A stretch of DNA of 64,000 nucleotides, taken from NCBI GenBank assembly GCA_015056575.1, contig SVGA01000011.1, positions 1 to 64,000 on the forward strand. Direction: 5' to 3'. A program made the translations under genes and the position numbers. This document shows positions 16,749-26,522 of this stretch, piece by piece. Each line of letters starts with the position of its first letter. The first letter of the stretch is position 1. The notes beneath the pieces are model-generated. The model ran no database searches. It was not told where the DNA came from and saw only the letters and a list, made by a program, of their open reading frames with translations. This stretch comes from Butyrivibrio sp. Lineage in GTDB: Bacteria; Bacillota; Clostridia; Lachnospirales; Lachnospiraceae.

Positions 16749-17171
16749 TCAGCGTACAGCAGAAGCGTCCGCAGATAACACAGATATCATCAGCTTCCCG
16801 GAATCCTTGGAAGAATCAAATCCGTCTTATACACATATAAGGTTAACCCCAAAGTCCTGCATGACCTGTAGAGAGTTGAGTGTATCGGCTGCATTTATTC
16901 CAAAGCGTGACAGCTTAAACACAAGCACATATGAAACATCATCCTTTCCAGTCTTAATGTCATCCATCATGTGGTTAAACTCTATTCTGTTCTCAATTGA
17001 TCTACCGGAAATACCAGCATCTTCATACTCACCAGCAATCTAATAGTTATTGAACTCACAGAAAGCCTTCATCTTGGTTTTCTGTGCATCGAGAGAATAA
17101 CCATCAACCTGCATTGCTGTAGATACACGGGTGTAGAGATAAACCTTTATATTTTCTTGCTTATTTGCCAT
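16749..17171 (-). pseudogene. Serine recombinase remnant, two nonsense mutations
   Basis: The frame starts M-A-N-K-Q-E-N-I-K-V-Y-L-Y-T-R-V-S-T, the catalytic serine region of the resolvase domain. It continues through G-Y-S-L-D-A-Q, a TAG after F-N-N-Y, G-E-Y-E-D-A-G-I-S-G-R-S, V-F-K-L-S-R-F-G, F-G-V-N-L-I-C-V, a TAA, and D-S-S-K-D-S-G-K-L-M-I-S-V, then ends. Both stops fall where glutamate codons are expected (single G-to-T changes). The entire DNA-binding and recombinase domains of a large serine recombinase are missing. It is a dead integrase of a former mobile element. Confidence 0.8.
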
Positions 17172-17229
17172 TATGCCAAATTCTTTCAAAAAATGCTTGA
17201 CTAACCGCTCAATTCTTTGTATCTTAGAA

Positions 17230-17802
17230 TCAAGAAATGGGTTTTGTGTCGTGTACAGCACTCAGGTGCTCAAGCGGGTTGCTCGTTTCTTTTTTTACGT
17301 CTATAACATCATAAAGATACATTTTTTTATCCTCAGAGTGTCTCACAATAAGAGATGCATGAAATGCATTGTATCTTTCAATCGTTCCATTTTCCGCATA
17401 GACAGGGATTGCAAATCTGGTATCGTACCTGTACCACCCATATTTTGCATTTCTATTGTGTTTCTCCTCATTATTTTCACGGAAATGCTTACCTTTTGCA
17501 GTCGTTATCAATTCTGGAATTCCTTGTGAAGCATTCGCCTTGGCTTTTGCCACTGTTCCATTCAGTTTATATGTGTATTCTGAACCCGCATATTCATTAG
17601 GTAGATCATTTCCAATAAAGATAAGATCCTTTGTATCTGATACTGTATAGCTTCTCCCAACAAATTGTCTGAGATAATTCCTTACATCATCCCAATTTAT
17701 TGCTCTTTTTCCTTTAAACCTGATCTCATCAATTACTACTATCTCCTTACCGTACTTATCAACAATAGTCTTTGATTTGTCTGTAAAATTGTTATCAACC
17801 AT
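17230..17802 (-). CDS. Uncharacterised protein, mobile-element type
   Basis: A 190-residue soluble protein. It has W-D-D-V-R-N-Y-L-R-Q-F-V-G then I-F-I-G-N-D-L-P-N-E-Y, A-K-A-N-A-S-Q-G, and near the end Y-D-V-I-D-V-K-K-E-T-S-N-P-L. This resembles domains I recall from large polyvalent proteins of conjugative elements and phages (LPD group), but the assignment is from memory and not secure. No catalytic site is identified. GGGAGG lies upstream of the ATG. It sits 58 bp before the dead recombinase, consistent with an eroded mobile element. Confidence 0.5.
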   Translation of the reverse strand: MVDNNFTDKSKTIVDKYGKEIVVIDEIRFKGKRAINWDDVRNYLRQFVGRSYTVSDTKDLIFIGNDLPNEYAGSEYTYKLNGTVAKAKANASQGIPELITTAKGKHFRENNEEKHNRNAKYGWYRYDTRFAIPVYAENGTIERYNAFHASLIVRHSEDKKMYLYDVIDVKKETSNPLEHLSAVHDTKPIS

Positions 17803-17913
17803 TAAATATGGTATTCCTCCCTTGCATTGACTTTTTCATATTTATTATTCAAGTTCGCGAATTGTGGCCTTGGATTTTCCCCTCCAAAGTGTTCATATTT
17901 GAACTCTTTAACC

Positions 17914-18267
17914 TCAGATATTCTCCAAATCCTCCAACTTCTTCAGTGTCTTAAGATAAGCCACTACCCTCTTCTGTTGCTCTTCCCTAAGACCGTGGTA
18001 CTCAACCAGCATCTCTTTATCCTCAAAACTCACTTCCATATCATTATGCCTGGTAAAATCTTCATCAATCCCTTCTCCCGTAAGGAGCTGCTCCGGAGTG
18101 ATATCCAGAGCTGCGCAGATATCCATTATTTTATCTGCTGACGGGTTAGTCTTTTTTGTTTTCCAGTCGCTGATGGTGCTGCTGGAAAGGCCTACCATCT
18201 TGCCAAAGGAAGCCTGAGAAATGCCACGTTCCTGTAATATCTTGAATATTCTTTCGCTAATGATCAT
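17914..18267 (-). CDS. XRE family regulator
   Basis: A 117-residue DNA-binding protein. The N-terminal Cro/CI helix-turn-helix has I-S-Q-A-S-F-G-K-M-V-G-L-S-S-S-T-I-S-D-W and K-T-K-K-T-N-P-S-A-D. A charged C-terminal helix (E-E-Q-Q-K-R-V-V-A-Y-L-K-T-L-K-K-L) probably dimerises. Start 18267 is chosen because GGAGG lies 9 nt upstream; earlier in-frame ATGs overlap that site. It is probably the regulator of the decayed element, or a host transition-type regulator. Confidence 0.85.
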   Translation of the reverse strand: MIISERIFKILQERGISQASFGKMVGLSSSTISDWKTKKTNPSADKIMDICAALDITPEQLLTGEGIDEDFTRHNDMEVSFEDKEMLVEYHGLREEQQKRVVAYLKTLKKLEDLENI

Positions 18268-18285
18268 AACAACCATCCTCCGCAT

Positions 18286-18645
18286 ATACGAGCAATATTA
18301 CTCTCGCCACTACGTTCATATTATCATCCCACGAACACATATTCAATGCTTTCCGTCGCTCTTTCACTGCACTTCTTATTGACATGACGCATATATGCCT
18401 TATAGGCATCCTTGGATATATTTCTTTGCAAAAAACACGTCGGGATTCGGAAGGTAATCAAGTCCTACTTCATCAGAATACTTTGCAAAGATCAGTTAAT
18501 GTAAGACTTAAAGATTTAAGATACATGAGCAATACAAAGCTCTCGCAAAAGGATGCTGCCAAAATGCTTAGATCAACTTGATAAGCATGATAAAAAATAG
18601 GCATTGGTGCTGTATTCAGATTCATCTTTTTGAAGATGTTACACA
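18286..18645. other. Intergenic region with ORF debris
   Basis: No confident gene. A plus-strand frame (18384-18581) ends with N-V-R-L-K-D-L-R-Y-M and L-S-Q-K-D-A-A-K-M-L, which resembles the start of an XRE helix-turn-helix, then stops. Minus frames across the same DNA also give a coding-like stretch. It has no ribosome binding site. It reads as decayed sequence next to the mobile-element remnant. Confidence 0.35.
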
Positions 18646-18681
18646 TTAAAAATAGCGACTCCAATATGGATAGAGTCGCTA
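18646..18681 (-). terminator. Terminator of the phosphate two-component operon
   Basis: Minus-strand hairpin TAGCGACTC/GAGTCGCTA (9 bp, 11-nt loop) followed by TTTTTAATG. It lies about 90 bp past the histidine kinase stop. Confidence 0.85.
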
Positions 18682-18771
18682 AAATCAATAAATTTTACTG
18701 AATTTGATAAATTGATAGAGCAATCACCTATAGTTGAGCCTGATGATAGGAAAAGGAGAAAAAACAATAAA

Positions 18772-20097
18772 TTAAAACAGAACTGATATCGTCGTCCCTA
18801 CTCCTGGGGTGCTGTCCAGCTCAATTTTAGCATCATGTATTTCAACAATATGCTTTACAATTGCAAGTCCAAGCCCTGTTCCACCTGTAGCTTTGGATCT
18901 GCTTTTGTCAACTCTATAGAATCTTTCAAAAATTCTCTGTTGATCAGCTGCAGGAATTCCAATTCCGTTGTCCTTTACAATCAAACATGTCGAGTTGTCT
19001 TGAGAATTAACTGATACCAAAACTTTTCCCCCCGGATTATTATATCTAATAGCATTTTGAACCAGGTTTTCAATAAGTTCCTTTATCATTTCTTTATTGC
19101 CACGTATAACACTTTCTTTACCAACAATGGTTATAGTAATTTCTTTAAGATTTGCACTGACCGATAATTCATTTACGCACTCATGAGCCACCCCATACAA
19201 ATCAATTTTCTCGAATGTTATCCCATGATCTACTCTATCCAATTCCGAGAGTTTAATGATATCGTTGATAAGTGCAAGCAATCTGTCTGTATTTTTACGA
19301 ATTTCCTGATAGAAATGATTCTGTTTATCTTCTGCAACCATCCCACCTTCTAGTAGTTCTGCATAACCGGAAATTGCTGTAAGTGGTGTCTTTAACTCAT
19401 GTGATACATTAGCCGTAAAATCCTGTCTGGCTTTCGCAGCCGCAAGCACATCTGTATGCTGGGATCTTAGCATTTCAGAAAGAGGATCTAATTCTCTATA
19501 TGGCGACTCATAATCTGCATTTTCCAAATTTGAAACCATCACTTCAATCGGCATGATTAACTGCCTTGTAAGTATATGAGAAATCAATACACACACAGTG
19601 ATGATGATAAGAATAATCAGGGTAATAATCGGCGCCACTGACATAAATACAGCCCAAAGACTTTGTGCATCTGTGGCTACTCGAAGAACCGTTCCATTAT
19701 CCAACAAAACCGCATAATAGAAGGTATTCTGGTTCATAGTATCAGACTTTCTAACTGCCTCGCCCACTCCATCGGTAAACGCGTCCTGTATTTCAGGTCT
19801 ATCATAATGATTTGTCAAAAGTTCTGCCGAAGCATCATTATCATAAAGTACCGTTCCATCTTCAGAGACCCAGGTAACACGAAGCTCTTCAATATCCGTA
19901 GATAAATCAATCTCATCTTTATCAACATTAGCCGACTCAAAATAATGGGTATCTCTCAAAAGTTTAGCACTAACTGCTAAGTCTGCTCGCACCTGTCTCT
20001 GAAACAAACCATAATATATAATTGTAATCCCTACAACTGTGGCAATTACTGCAAGAACAGCAATTCCGACCAGTCTTTTATTAATTTTGCTTTTCAT
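18772..20097 (-). CDS. phoR: Sensor histidine kinase, PhoR-like
   Basis: A 441-residue membrane kinase. Transmembrane helices lie at about 10-30 and 152-174, with an extracellular sensor between them. The phosphoacceptor is His233 in V-S-H-E-L-K-T-P-L, followed by the N, G1, F and G2 boxes of the ATPase (D-N-G-I-G-I-P and G-T-G-L-G-L-A-I-V). It should phosphorylate the response regulator whose gene overlaps it by 4 bp. Position in an operon with a phosphate transporter supports phosphate sensing. Confidence 0.88.
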   Translation of the reverse strand: MKSKINKRLVGIAVLAVIATVVGITIIYYGLFQRQVRADLAVSAKLLRDTHYFESANVDKDEIDLSTDIEELRVTWVSEDGTVLYDNDASAELLTNHYDRPEIQDAFTDGVGEAVRKSDTMNQNTFYYAVLLDNGTVLRVATDAQSLWAVFMSVAPIITLIILIIITVCVLISHILTRQLIMPIEVMVSNLENADYESPYRELDPLSEMLRSQHTDVLAAAKARQDFTANVSHELKTPLTAISGYAELLEGGMVAEDKQNHFYQEIRKNTDRLLALINDIIKLSELDRVDHGITFEKIDLYGVAHECVNELSVSANLKEITITIVGKESVIRGNKEMIKELIENLVQNAIRYNNPGGKVLVSVNSQDNSTCLIVKDNGIGIPAADQQRIFERFYRVDKSRSKATGGTGLGLAIVKHIVEIHDAKIELDSTPGVGTTISVLF

Positions 20098-20762
20098 TCA
20101 ATTACGTATCCCACATTTCTAATGGTTTTTATTCTGGAACCATACTCTCCGAGCTTTTGGCGAAGAGTTTTCACATGCATATCAATTGTTCTTGTTTCAC
20201 CCTCGTAATCGATTCCCCAGACCTCATCCATTATTATTTCTCTAGTCATCACAGTTCCTCTATTAGCAATAAATAGCGACAATAACTCATACTCTTTGTA
20301 TGTTAATTCTACCGGCTTTCCATCAACTGAAACCTCATGTTTAGCATTATTAACAATGAGTCCATCCAGGCATAATTCTTTCACTTCATCAGCCAGAGTT
20401 CTTCTGAGTAATGCTTTGACTCTTGAAATAAGTTCCATAACAGAAAATGGTTTCTTAATATAATCATCAGCCCCATCCTCAATGCCCTTTACCAGATCAA
20501 GTTCAGATGTCTTAGCTGTTACCATTATAATTGGCAATTTCCTTGTGTCCGACTTTCTACGCAAATGCCTTACAATCTCATTCCCATTTTCATCAGGAAG
20601 CATGATATCAATCAGACATAAGTCGGGTATTACTTCCTCTATTTTTTTGTAAAAATCCTTTGCACAGTTAAACCCCAACACTTTATGTCCTGCATTCATA
20701 AGGGCAAATTCTTCTATTTCCCTTATACTATCATCATCTTCAATAATATAAACCAGCGCCAT
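20094..20762 (-). CDS. phoP: Response regulator, PhoP/PhoB-like (OmpR family)
   Basis: A 222-residue regulator. The receiver domain has the acidic pocket at residues 9-11, the phosphoacceptor Asp52 in L-I-D-I-M-L-P-D-E-N-G, Thr in V-T-A-K and Lys in I-K-K-P-F. The C-terminal winged helix ends R-T-I-D-M-H-V-K-T-L-R-Q-K-L. OmpR-type regulators bind direct hexamer repeats, which matches the three arrays upstream of the phosphate genes here. Its gene starts 4 bp after the Na/Pi cotransporter stop. Confidence 0.9.
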   Translation of the reverse strand: MALVYIIEDDDSIREIEEFALMNAGHKVLGFNCAKDFYKKIEEVIPDLCLIDIMLPDENGNEIVRHLRRKSDTRKLPIIMVTAKTSELDLVKGIEDGADDYIKKPFSVMELISRVKALLRRTLADEVKELCLDGLIVNNAKHEVSVDGKPVELTYKEYELLSLFIANRGTVMTREIIMDEVWGIDYEGETRTIDMHVKTLRQKLGEYGSRIKTIRNVGYVIE

Positions 20763-20766
20763 TATC

Positions 20767-22563
20767 CTACTCTGCCTTTTCTAATTTCTTTATCTCTTTC
20801 TTCGTTAAGGGGTACTTTTTTAGTAACTTTTCATATTCATTATAAAAAGAAGTCCTCTCTTCATCAGAAAAATTCTTATAATATTCATGTGTATTGTAAT
20901 CATTATCATAGATAGTGATAAGCTCTAAAGCGATATTTGAACAATGATCAGAAACTCTTTCCAACCCCGTCAAAATATCTTCAAGAATAAATCCCATCTC
21001 TATAGAACATTTTCCTTTTTTGAGCCTTTTTATATGATTCTCTTTTATCCGCTTCGTAAGAGTATCTATCACTTCCTCTAAAGGCTCTATATGAGCTGCT
21101 ATCTCATTATTATCGTTGCAAAAACTATCTACTGTTAAAGTGCAAATATCCATCACTGCATTGTTTATTGCCACAATTTCGCGTCTTGCAGACTGCGAAA
21201 AAGATAATTCTTTCTTATAAATCTCTTTTGCCGATTTTGCAATATCAAGGGCGTGATCTGAAATTCTTTCAAAATCACTAATACTGTGTAAAATGATAGA
21301 CATGCTCCTACTGTCCCCAGCAGAGATATTTTTACTTGATAATTTTACAAGATATGAACCTAATACATCTTCATACTTATCAACCATAGATTCAAGTCTG
21401 ACAACTTCTTTTACACTATCAGAAGTGTAATTCAAAAGAGCCTCTGTCGCCAGCCCTATTGATTTTTGAACAAGCTCTGCCATCTCCCTTGCTTTTGCCC
21501 TACACAATTCCATAGCAAAAGCCGGGCTCTCCAGAAATCTCTCATCAAGATAAACATTATTATCTTCAGTGGCTTCTTTTTCACTATTCCCGGGTATCGT
21601 AAGTTCTGCCAATTTAACAAGACCATCAGAAAATGGAAACAAACAGATCGTTGCCCCAATATTAAACAGACTATGAATAAGGGCGATACCTGCTGCATTA
21701 GCCGATTGACCCCAAAAGGCAAAATCTACAAATACATTTATAATATAAAAGAGAATCATAAATAATGTAGTGCCAATAAGGTTAAAATACAGATGTATCA
21801 TAGCCGCTCTTCTGGCATTTTTATTAGCTCCAATGGAAGAGATTATGCTGGTTACGCATGTTCCAATGTTCTGTCCCATGATAATCGGCAGAGCCACAGA
21901 ATAATGAACTGCTCCAGTCGCGCATAGGGCTTGCAATATACCCACAGAAGCTGAAGAACTCTGGATTATCGCTGTAAGAACGGCACCAACTACCATGCCA
22001 ATAATCGGATTACTAAATGCAGTCATTACTTTGGTGAAAGATGGATTATCGGCTAGTCCCGATACTGCCCCACTCATGGTTTCCATACCAAACATCAAAA
22101 TGGTAAAGCCAAGTAATATTCCACCTGCATCCTTTTTCTTCGACTCCTCTTTACCAGTCATCATGAAAATAATACCAATAGCCGCAAGAACCGGAGAAAA
22201 AGAAGATGGTTTCAACAACTTAAGCCAAATAGTACTACCTTCTATTCCGGTAAGTGATAAAAGCCATGACGTAATCGTCGTACCGATATTCGCACCCATT
22301 ATTATTCCAACAGACTGCGACAGTTTCATAATCCCTGAATTTACAAACCCAACTACCATAACTGTCGTAGCTGATGACGACTGAATGACTGCTGTTACTC
22401 CGGCTCCGAGAAGAACTGCAAAAATACGCTTTTTGGTAAGGGTCTCCAGAATTGTTTCCAACTTACCACCTGCCATTTTGGAGAGCCCATCTCCCATAAT
22501 ATTCATTCCATATAGAAACAGCGACAAACCGCCTATCATATTAAGCAAATTAAAAATGTCCAT
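20767..22563 (-). CDS. nptA: Na+/phosphate cotransporter with C-terminal PhoU domain
   Basis: A 598-residue protein. The membrane half (about 1-320) has the duplicated Na/Pi cotransporter repeat with the signature Q-S-S-S-A in both copies (A-V-I-Q-S-S-S-A-T-T and A-I-I-Q-S-S-S-A-S-V). The C-terminal 230 residues are a helical PhoU-like domain with E-R-x-S-D-H signatures. It takes up phosphate with sodium. It leads the operon nptA-phoP-phoR and is preceded by a Pho-box array (22610-22660). Confidence 0.92.
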   Translation of the reverse strand: MDIFNLLNMIGGLSLFLYGMNIMGDGLSKMAGGKLETILETLTKKRIFAVLLGAGVTAVIQSSSATTVMVVGFVNSGIMKLSQSVGIIMGANIGTTITSWLLSLTGIEGSTIWLKLLKPSSFSPVLAAIGIIFMMTGKEESKKKDAGGILLGFTILMFGMETMSGAVSGLADNPSFTKVMTAFSNPIIGMVVGAVLTAIIQSSSASVGILQALCATGAVHYSVALPIIMGQNIGTCVTSIISSIGANKNARRAAMIHLYFNLIGTTLFMILFYIINVFVDFAFWGQSANAAGIALIHSLFNIGATICLFPFSDGLVKLAELTIPGNSEKEATEDNNVYLDERFLESPAFAMELCRAKAREMAELVQKSIGLATEALLNYTSDSVKEVVRLESMVDKYEDVLGSYLVKLSSKNISAGDSRSMSIILHSISDFERISDHALDIAKSAKEIYKKELSFSQSARREIVAINNAVMDICTLTVDSFCNDNNEIAAHIEPLEEVIDTLTKRIKENHIKRLKKGKCSIEMGFILEDILTGLERVSDHCSNIALELITIYDNDYNTHEYYKNFSDEERTSFYNEYEKLLKKYPLTKKEIKKLEKAE

Positions 22564-22609
22564 ACAGATTCCTTCCTTATATTTCTGATATTCTTCCAGG
22601 TATCAGAAT

Positions 22610-22660
22610 ATAAAACGCAAGTAAAATGTATGAACATAGTTATGTAAAATCTGTGTAAAT
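22610..22660 (-). promoter_or_regulatory. Pho-box array of the Na/Pi cotransporter operon
   Basis: Read on the minus strand: ATTTAC, N5, TTTTAC, N17, TTTTAC, N5, TTTTAT. The same spacing recurs before pstS and before the small membrane gene. Hexamers on an 11-bp period are the binding pattern of PhoB/PhoP-type regulators. The last element merges with a TATATT -10-like sequence. The array ends about 47 bp before the start codon. Confidence 0.75.
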
Positions 22661-22678
22661 TTTCAAGATTGCACGCTA

Positions 22679-23335
22679 TTACAACGCTTTATTTCCATTA
22701 ACCATCAATCTGAATGTTACTCCCAATAGTTCTGATGCTTTTCTGCACATCATCATTCTACCTAGAAAAATATCAAAATATTCATACATGGTACAGATTC
22801 TCTCATCAATTTCGAGATTTAATGTAATTTGCTTCTTATCCTTATCAACAACAAGCTCTGTCTTAGTAACAGCATAATTTACTCTGTCATGAACATCAAA
22901 GCTGGCCTTTGGTTTCTGACGCACCCTGTTTCTTCTAACATCAGTTTTGTCCGCAATAATGAGTGCAGCTGATATAACATCTGTAGCTCCACCTGTTGAC
23001 TCGTCATGATGAGCTATTGCAGAAACCACTGTAAGTCTATCCTGCCTATCCATGCCTGTTTCCTTTAATATGTCATTTGCGAGTAGCGAACCATACTCTG
23101 CATGCCTGCTACGATTAATGGCATTCCCAATGTCATGCATATATGCAGCCACCTTAACAAGTTCAATCTGTTTCTTTTTGTATCCAAGAATCTCAAGAAT
23201 ACTGGCAGCGCGCTCGGCTACCAAAGCTGCATGTACTTCTGAATGATCTGTATACCCCAATATTCCAAGGTTTTCATTTCCCTTCGATATTAATGCCTGT
23301 ACCTCTTCATTCTCTTTAATATCTTTATACTTCAT
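22679..23335 (-). CDS. HD domain phosphohydrolase
   Basis: A 218-residue protein with a metal-binding HD domain: H in D-H-S-E-V-H, the H-D pair in Y-M-H-D-I-G-N, and A-H-H-D-E-S downstream. D-K-T-D-V-R-R-N is also visible. It probably hydrolyses a nucleotide or cyclic nucleotide; the substrate is unknown. It is the last gene of the pst-phoU operon, overlapping phoU by 11 bp. The second in-frame ATG is chosen because it sits 6 nt after GGAGG. Its presence in the Pho operon suggests a link between phosphate supply and nucleotide signalling. Confidence 0.82.
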   Translation of the reverse strand: MKYKDIKENEEVQALISKGNENLGILGYTDHSEVHAALVAERAASILEILGYKKKQIELVKVAAYMHDIGNAINRSRHAEYGSLLANDILKETGMDRQDRLTVVSAIAHHDESTGGATDVISAALIIADKTDVRRNRVRQKPKASFDVHDRVNYAVTKTELVVDKDKKQITLNLEIDERICTMYEYFDIFLGRMMMCRKASELLGVTFRLMVNGNKAL

Positions 23336-23978
23336 CTTCATCCTCCTTCTGCTTTAGTGAATAAATTACCCACTCTGCTATATTTGTTGCATGATCCCCT
23401 ATTCGTTCAAAGTACTTTGCTATCATCAAAATATCCGTTGCCCCTTCCCCTTCACTTGGACTATTAAGGATTAGTTCTATAACATCCTTCTTAGCCTCTA
23501 CAAATAAATTATCTACAATATCATCATGCTCTATAACTTCCTTTGCCTTAATTACATTCTTCTCAACATATGCTTCTATACTGTGGTTAAGCATAATCAT
23601 TGTTTCTGTAGCCATTTGGGATATATGCTCAAACTTATCAATCTGACTATTCTGCCCCATTAGAATTGTCATTTCAGAAATATCCGCAGCATGATCTCCT
23701 ATTCTTTCCATATCTGTTACCATTTTCATAGCCGCAGTCACTGTACGAAGGTCTCTGGCTACAGGTTGCTGCTGAATTAAAAGATTAAAGCAAATGCCTT
23801 CAATTTTCTTCTGAAGATGATCTACCTCTGCATCACTTTCCATAATAGCCTTGGCCATATTTTCATCACGTGCCACCAACGCTTCGATTGCATTTTTAAT
23901 GGATAGAATTATTTTATTCCCCATTTCTATCATTTCTTTATTTAGCTCCAAAAGCTGCTCATCAAATTTACTTCTCAT
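23325..23978 (-). CDS. phoU: Phosphate signalling protein PhoU
   Basis: A 217-residue two-repeat helical protein. Each repeat carries the metal-binding E/D-R-x-x-D-H-A-x-D/N-I motif (E-R-I-G-D-H-A-A-D-I and E-R-I-G-D-H-A-T-N-I). PhoU bridges the Pst transporter and PhoR to repress the Pho response when phosphate is plentiful. It follows pstB by 18 bp. Confidence 0.95.
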   Translation of the reverse strand: MRSKFDEQLLELNKEMIEMGNKIILSIKNAIEALVARDENMAKAIMESDAEVDHLQKKIEGICFNLLIQQQPVARDLRTVTAAMKMVTDMERIGDHAADISEMTILMGQNSQIDKFEHISQMATETMIMLNHSIEAYVEKNVIKAKEVIEHDDIVDNLFVEAKKDVIELILNSPSEGEGATDILMIAKYFERIGDHATNIAEWVIYSLKQKEDEDEV

Positions 23979-23996
23979 GTATTGTAGCTCCTTTCA

Positions 23997-24755
23997 TCAA
24001 CCAAACCTTCCTGTTATATAATCTTCTGTTCTCTTATCCCTTGGATATGAAAATATCTGCTTTGTTTCACCAAATTCCACCATTTCCCCTACCAGGAAAA
24101 ATGCAGTATAATCAGAGACTCTGACAGCCTGCTGCATGTTATGCGTTACCACAATGACTGTATATTTCTTCTTTAATTCATCCATTAGGTCTTCAATTTT
24201 AGTTGTTGAGATCGGATCAAGTGCTGATGTCGGTTCATCCATAAGCAGAATCTCCGGTTCTACAGCAAGAGCTCTTGCTATACAGATTCTCTGCTGTTGT
24301 CCTCCGGATAAAGATAAGGCAGATTTTTTTAATCTATCCTTTACCTCTTCCCAAATAGCGGCACCTCTTAGACTATCCTCTACTATCTTATCCAGCTTCT
24401 TCTTATCCTTGATACCATGTACTCTTGGTCCATAAGCTATGTTATCATATATGCTCATAGGAAATGGATTAGGCTGCTGAAAAACCATTCCGACCTTTTT
24501 TCTAAGAAGCGTAGTATCTATTTTCCCTTCATAAATATCTTCACCATCTATTTCTACAGTTCCGGTTATTGTCACACCGTCCACCATGTCATTCATTCTG
24601 TTTAGCGTCTTCAGGAAAGTAGATTTCCCACATCCTGATGGTCCAATGAAAGCCGTGATTGCTCTTTCTTTTATCTCCATACTTACATCTTTTAGCGCGT
24701 GATTTTCACCATAGAAAAGATTTAAGTTTTTTACTAATATCTTAGTGTTTCCCAT
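23997..24755 (-). CDS. pstB: Phosphate ABC transporter ATP-binding protein PstB
   Basis: A 252-residue ATPase. Walker A is G-P-S-G-C-G-K-S-T, the signature motif S-L-S-G-G-Q-Q-Q-R, and Walker [13 protein letters not shown]. The length and the N-terminal [11 protein letters not shown] segment are diagnostic of PstB. It energises phosphate import through PstA and PstC, whose genes lie immediately upstream. Confidence 0.97.
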   Translation of the reverse strand: MGNTKILVKNLNLFYGENHALKDVSMEIKERAITAFIGPSGCGKSTFLKTLNRMNDMVDGVTITGTVEIDGEDIYEGKIDTTLLRKKVGMVFQQPNPFPMSIYDNIAYGPRVHGIKDKKKLDKIVEDSLRGAAIWEEVKDRLKKSALSLSGGQQQRICIARALAVEPEILLMDEPTSALDPISTTKIEDLMDELKKKYTVIVVTHNMQQAVRVSDYTAFFLVGEMVEFGETKQIFSYPRDKRTEDYITGRFG

Positions 24756-24757
24756 TT

Positions 24758-25621
24758 TTATTCCTTTCTTGTAACATCGAAATGCTTTGTAAGTGCCTTG
24801 GTTGTAAGGTTAATTCCAAGAACAATTATCAAAAGTACCACAGCTATTCCAAAAGCTGTTTCAAAATCACCCTCGCTTGTTGCAGACAGATACATTTGTA
24901 TTGTGAGTGTTCCACCAGATTGAAAAGGCTTATCAAATAATCCATCTATTCCCTTTGGCAGCAGTTTTGCACTTCCTGCAGTAAATAAAAGCGCAGCCGA
25001 TTCACCAACAATTCTTCCAATTGCAAGTATGGCTCCGGTAATAATACCGGGCATAGCACTCGGAATTATTATTGTACGAATCATATGCCACCTTCCACTT
25101 CCAAGACCTATTGCTCCATTACGGTAAGTATTTGGTACAGTCTTTAATGCCTCCTGGGTATTTCTTGTTATGAGCGGCAGAACCATAATGATAAGCGTGA
25201 GCGAACCAGTCAGTAGTGAATACCCTAATCCTAACTTTTCACCAAAGAACATCATTCCAAATAAACCAAAGATAATTGATGGGATACCTGACAATGTTTC
25301 TGTAGCATATTCGATTAATGTTACAACCTTTCCCGGCTTTGCATATTCGTTTAAGTAAATTGCACTTCCAACGCCTATAGGTGTTGCAATAACCATCGAA
25401 ATAAAAATAATCAGGATTGTATTTACAATATTTCCGGCGATTCCAACAGTTCCTTTAAGCACACTGGTCACAGATGTAAGAAACGACCAGTTCACTGCTG
25501 ACAAGCCCTTCATCAGCACATATATAATGATTCCAATCACTAAGAATACTGAAAAAGCAGCGCATATATAGATCAGCATTCGAATACTGAAATCTTTGAT
25601 TTTTCTTGTGTTAATCGCCAT
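24758..25621 (-). CDS. pstA: Phosphate ABC transporter permease PstA
   Basis: A 287-residue inner-membrane permease with six predicted helices and the EAA-type coupling loop ([10 protein letters not shown] and [10 protein letters not shown]). It pairs with PstC to form the channel. It overlaps pstC by 11 bp and lies 2 bp before pstB. Confidence 0.95.
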   Translation of the reverse strand: MAINTRKIKDFSIRMLIYICAAFSVFLVIGIIIYVLMKGLSAVNWSFLTSVTSVLKGTVGIAGNIVNTILIIFISMVIATPIGVGSAIYLNEYAKPGKVVTLIEYATETLSGIPSIIFGLFGMMFFGEKLGLGYSLLTGSLTLIIMVLPLITRNTQEALKTVPNTYRNGAIGLGSGRWHMIRTIIIPSAMPGIITGAILAIGRIVGESAALLFTAGSAKLLPKGIDGLFDKPFQSGGTLTIQMYLSATSEGDFETAFGIAVVLLIIVLGINLTTKALTKHFDVTRKE

Positions 25622-26513
25622 GTTCGAAGCCTCTCTTCCTTGTCTTCAGTAAAACACAATTAACAATCATTATGAATACATACAGAACCAATCCGACTGT
25701 AAAAAGGACCTGTCTGTGTGTTCCACTTGCATACCCCATTTCACTGACAATCTGAGTAGTAAGCGTTCTGACTGAATTAAACGGAAGTGGTATATTTACT
25801 GCACCACCCGCAACCATATTGATAGCCATTGCTTCACCAAGTGCTCGACCGATTCCAAGTACAACTCCCGTTAATATTCCGGATTTTGCTGCAGGAATTA
25901 CAGTCCAAAATATTGTCTGTTCCTTAGTGGCACCAAGTGCTAATGACGCAGCTCGTAAGTTATCTGATACTGCCTTAAGAGAAGATGTACTGACACTGAT
26001 TACTGTAGGTAAAATCATAATTGCAAGTACAATGATCGCGGAAAGCATATTTGCACCGCCTGTATACTGGTGTGCACTTTTCTCTGCAAACAGCATTCTT
26101 TCAATCTTAAACATAATAGGATTAAGCACCATCATTCCAATAAGGCCATAGATTACGGAAGGTATTGCAGCTAAAAGTTCTACAGCACTACCTACAACAG
26201 TGCCTAACCTCTTACCAGCCATTTCTGACAAAAATACAGCTGTAAGTAATCCTATCGGCACACCGATCAGTATCGCAGCACCGGTTCCCACAATTGATGT
26301 TAATATAATGTAACCTATCCCAAAGGATGGGTTACTTGCAGTAGGCTTCCATATAGTTCCGAACAGTAAATCAGAAACCCCGACTTCTTTTAAAGCCGGG
26401 GTGCCTTTTATGAACATATAAGCGCTTATCGCACATACTGCAAATATAGCTACTACAGCACAGATCAGTAAAATGATATTTGCCGTTTTTTCTATGAATG
26501 CTTTTTTCTTCAT
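25611..26513 (-). CDS. pstC: Phosphate ABC transporter permease PstC
   Basis: A 300-residue permease with six helices. It contains L-L-A-A-I-P-S-V-I-Y-G-L-I-G and the coupling loop L-R-A-A-S-L-A-L-G-A-T-K-E-Q-T, both typical of PstC. It follows pstS by 9 bp. Confidence 0.95.
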   Translation of the reverse strand: MKKKAFIEKTANIILLICAVVAIFAVCAISAYMFIKGTPALKEVGVSDLLFGTIWKPTASNPSFGIGYIILTSIVGTGAAILIGVPIGLLTAVFLSEMAGKRLGTVVGSAVELLAAIPSVIYGLIGMMVLNPIMFKIERMLFAEKSAHQYTGGANMLSAIIVLAIMILPTVISVSTSSLKAVSDNLRAASLALGATKEQTIFWTVIPAAKSGILTGVVLGIGRALGEAMAINMVAGGAVNIPLPFNSVRTLTTQIVSEMGYASGTHRQVLFTVGLVLYVFIMIVNCVLLKTRKRGFEHGD

Positions 26514-26522
26514 GTGCTCCCC

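Noticed and set aside
18473..18688. 71-codon minus frame between the XRE regulator and the histidine kinase
   Set aside because: It covers the terminator at 18653-18681 and has no ribosome binding site.
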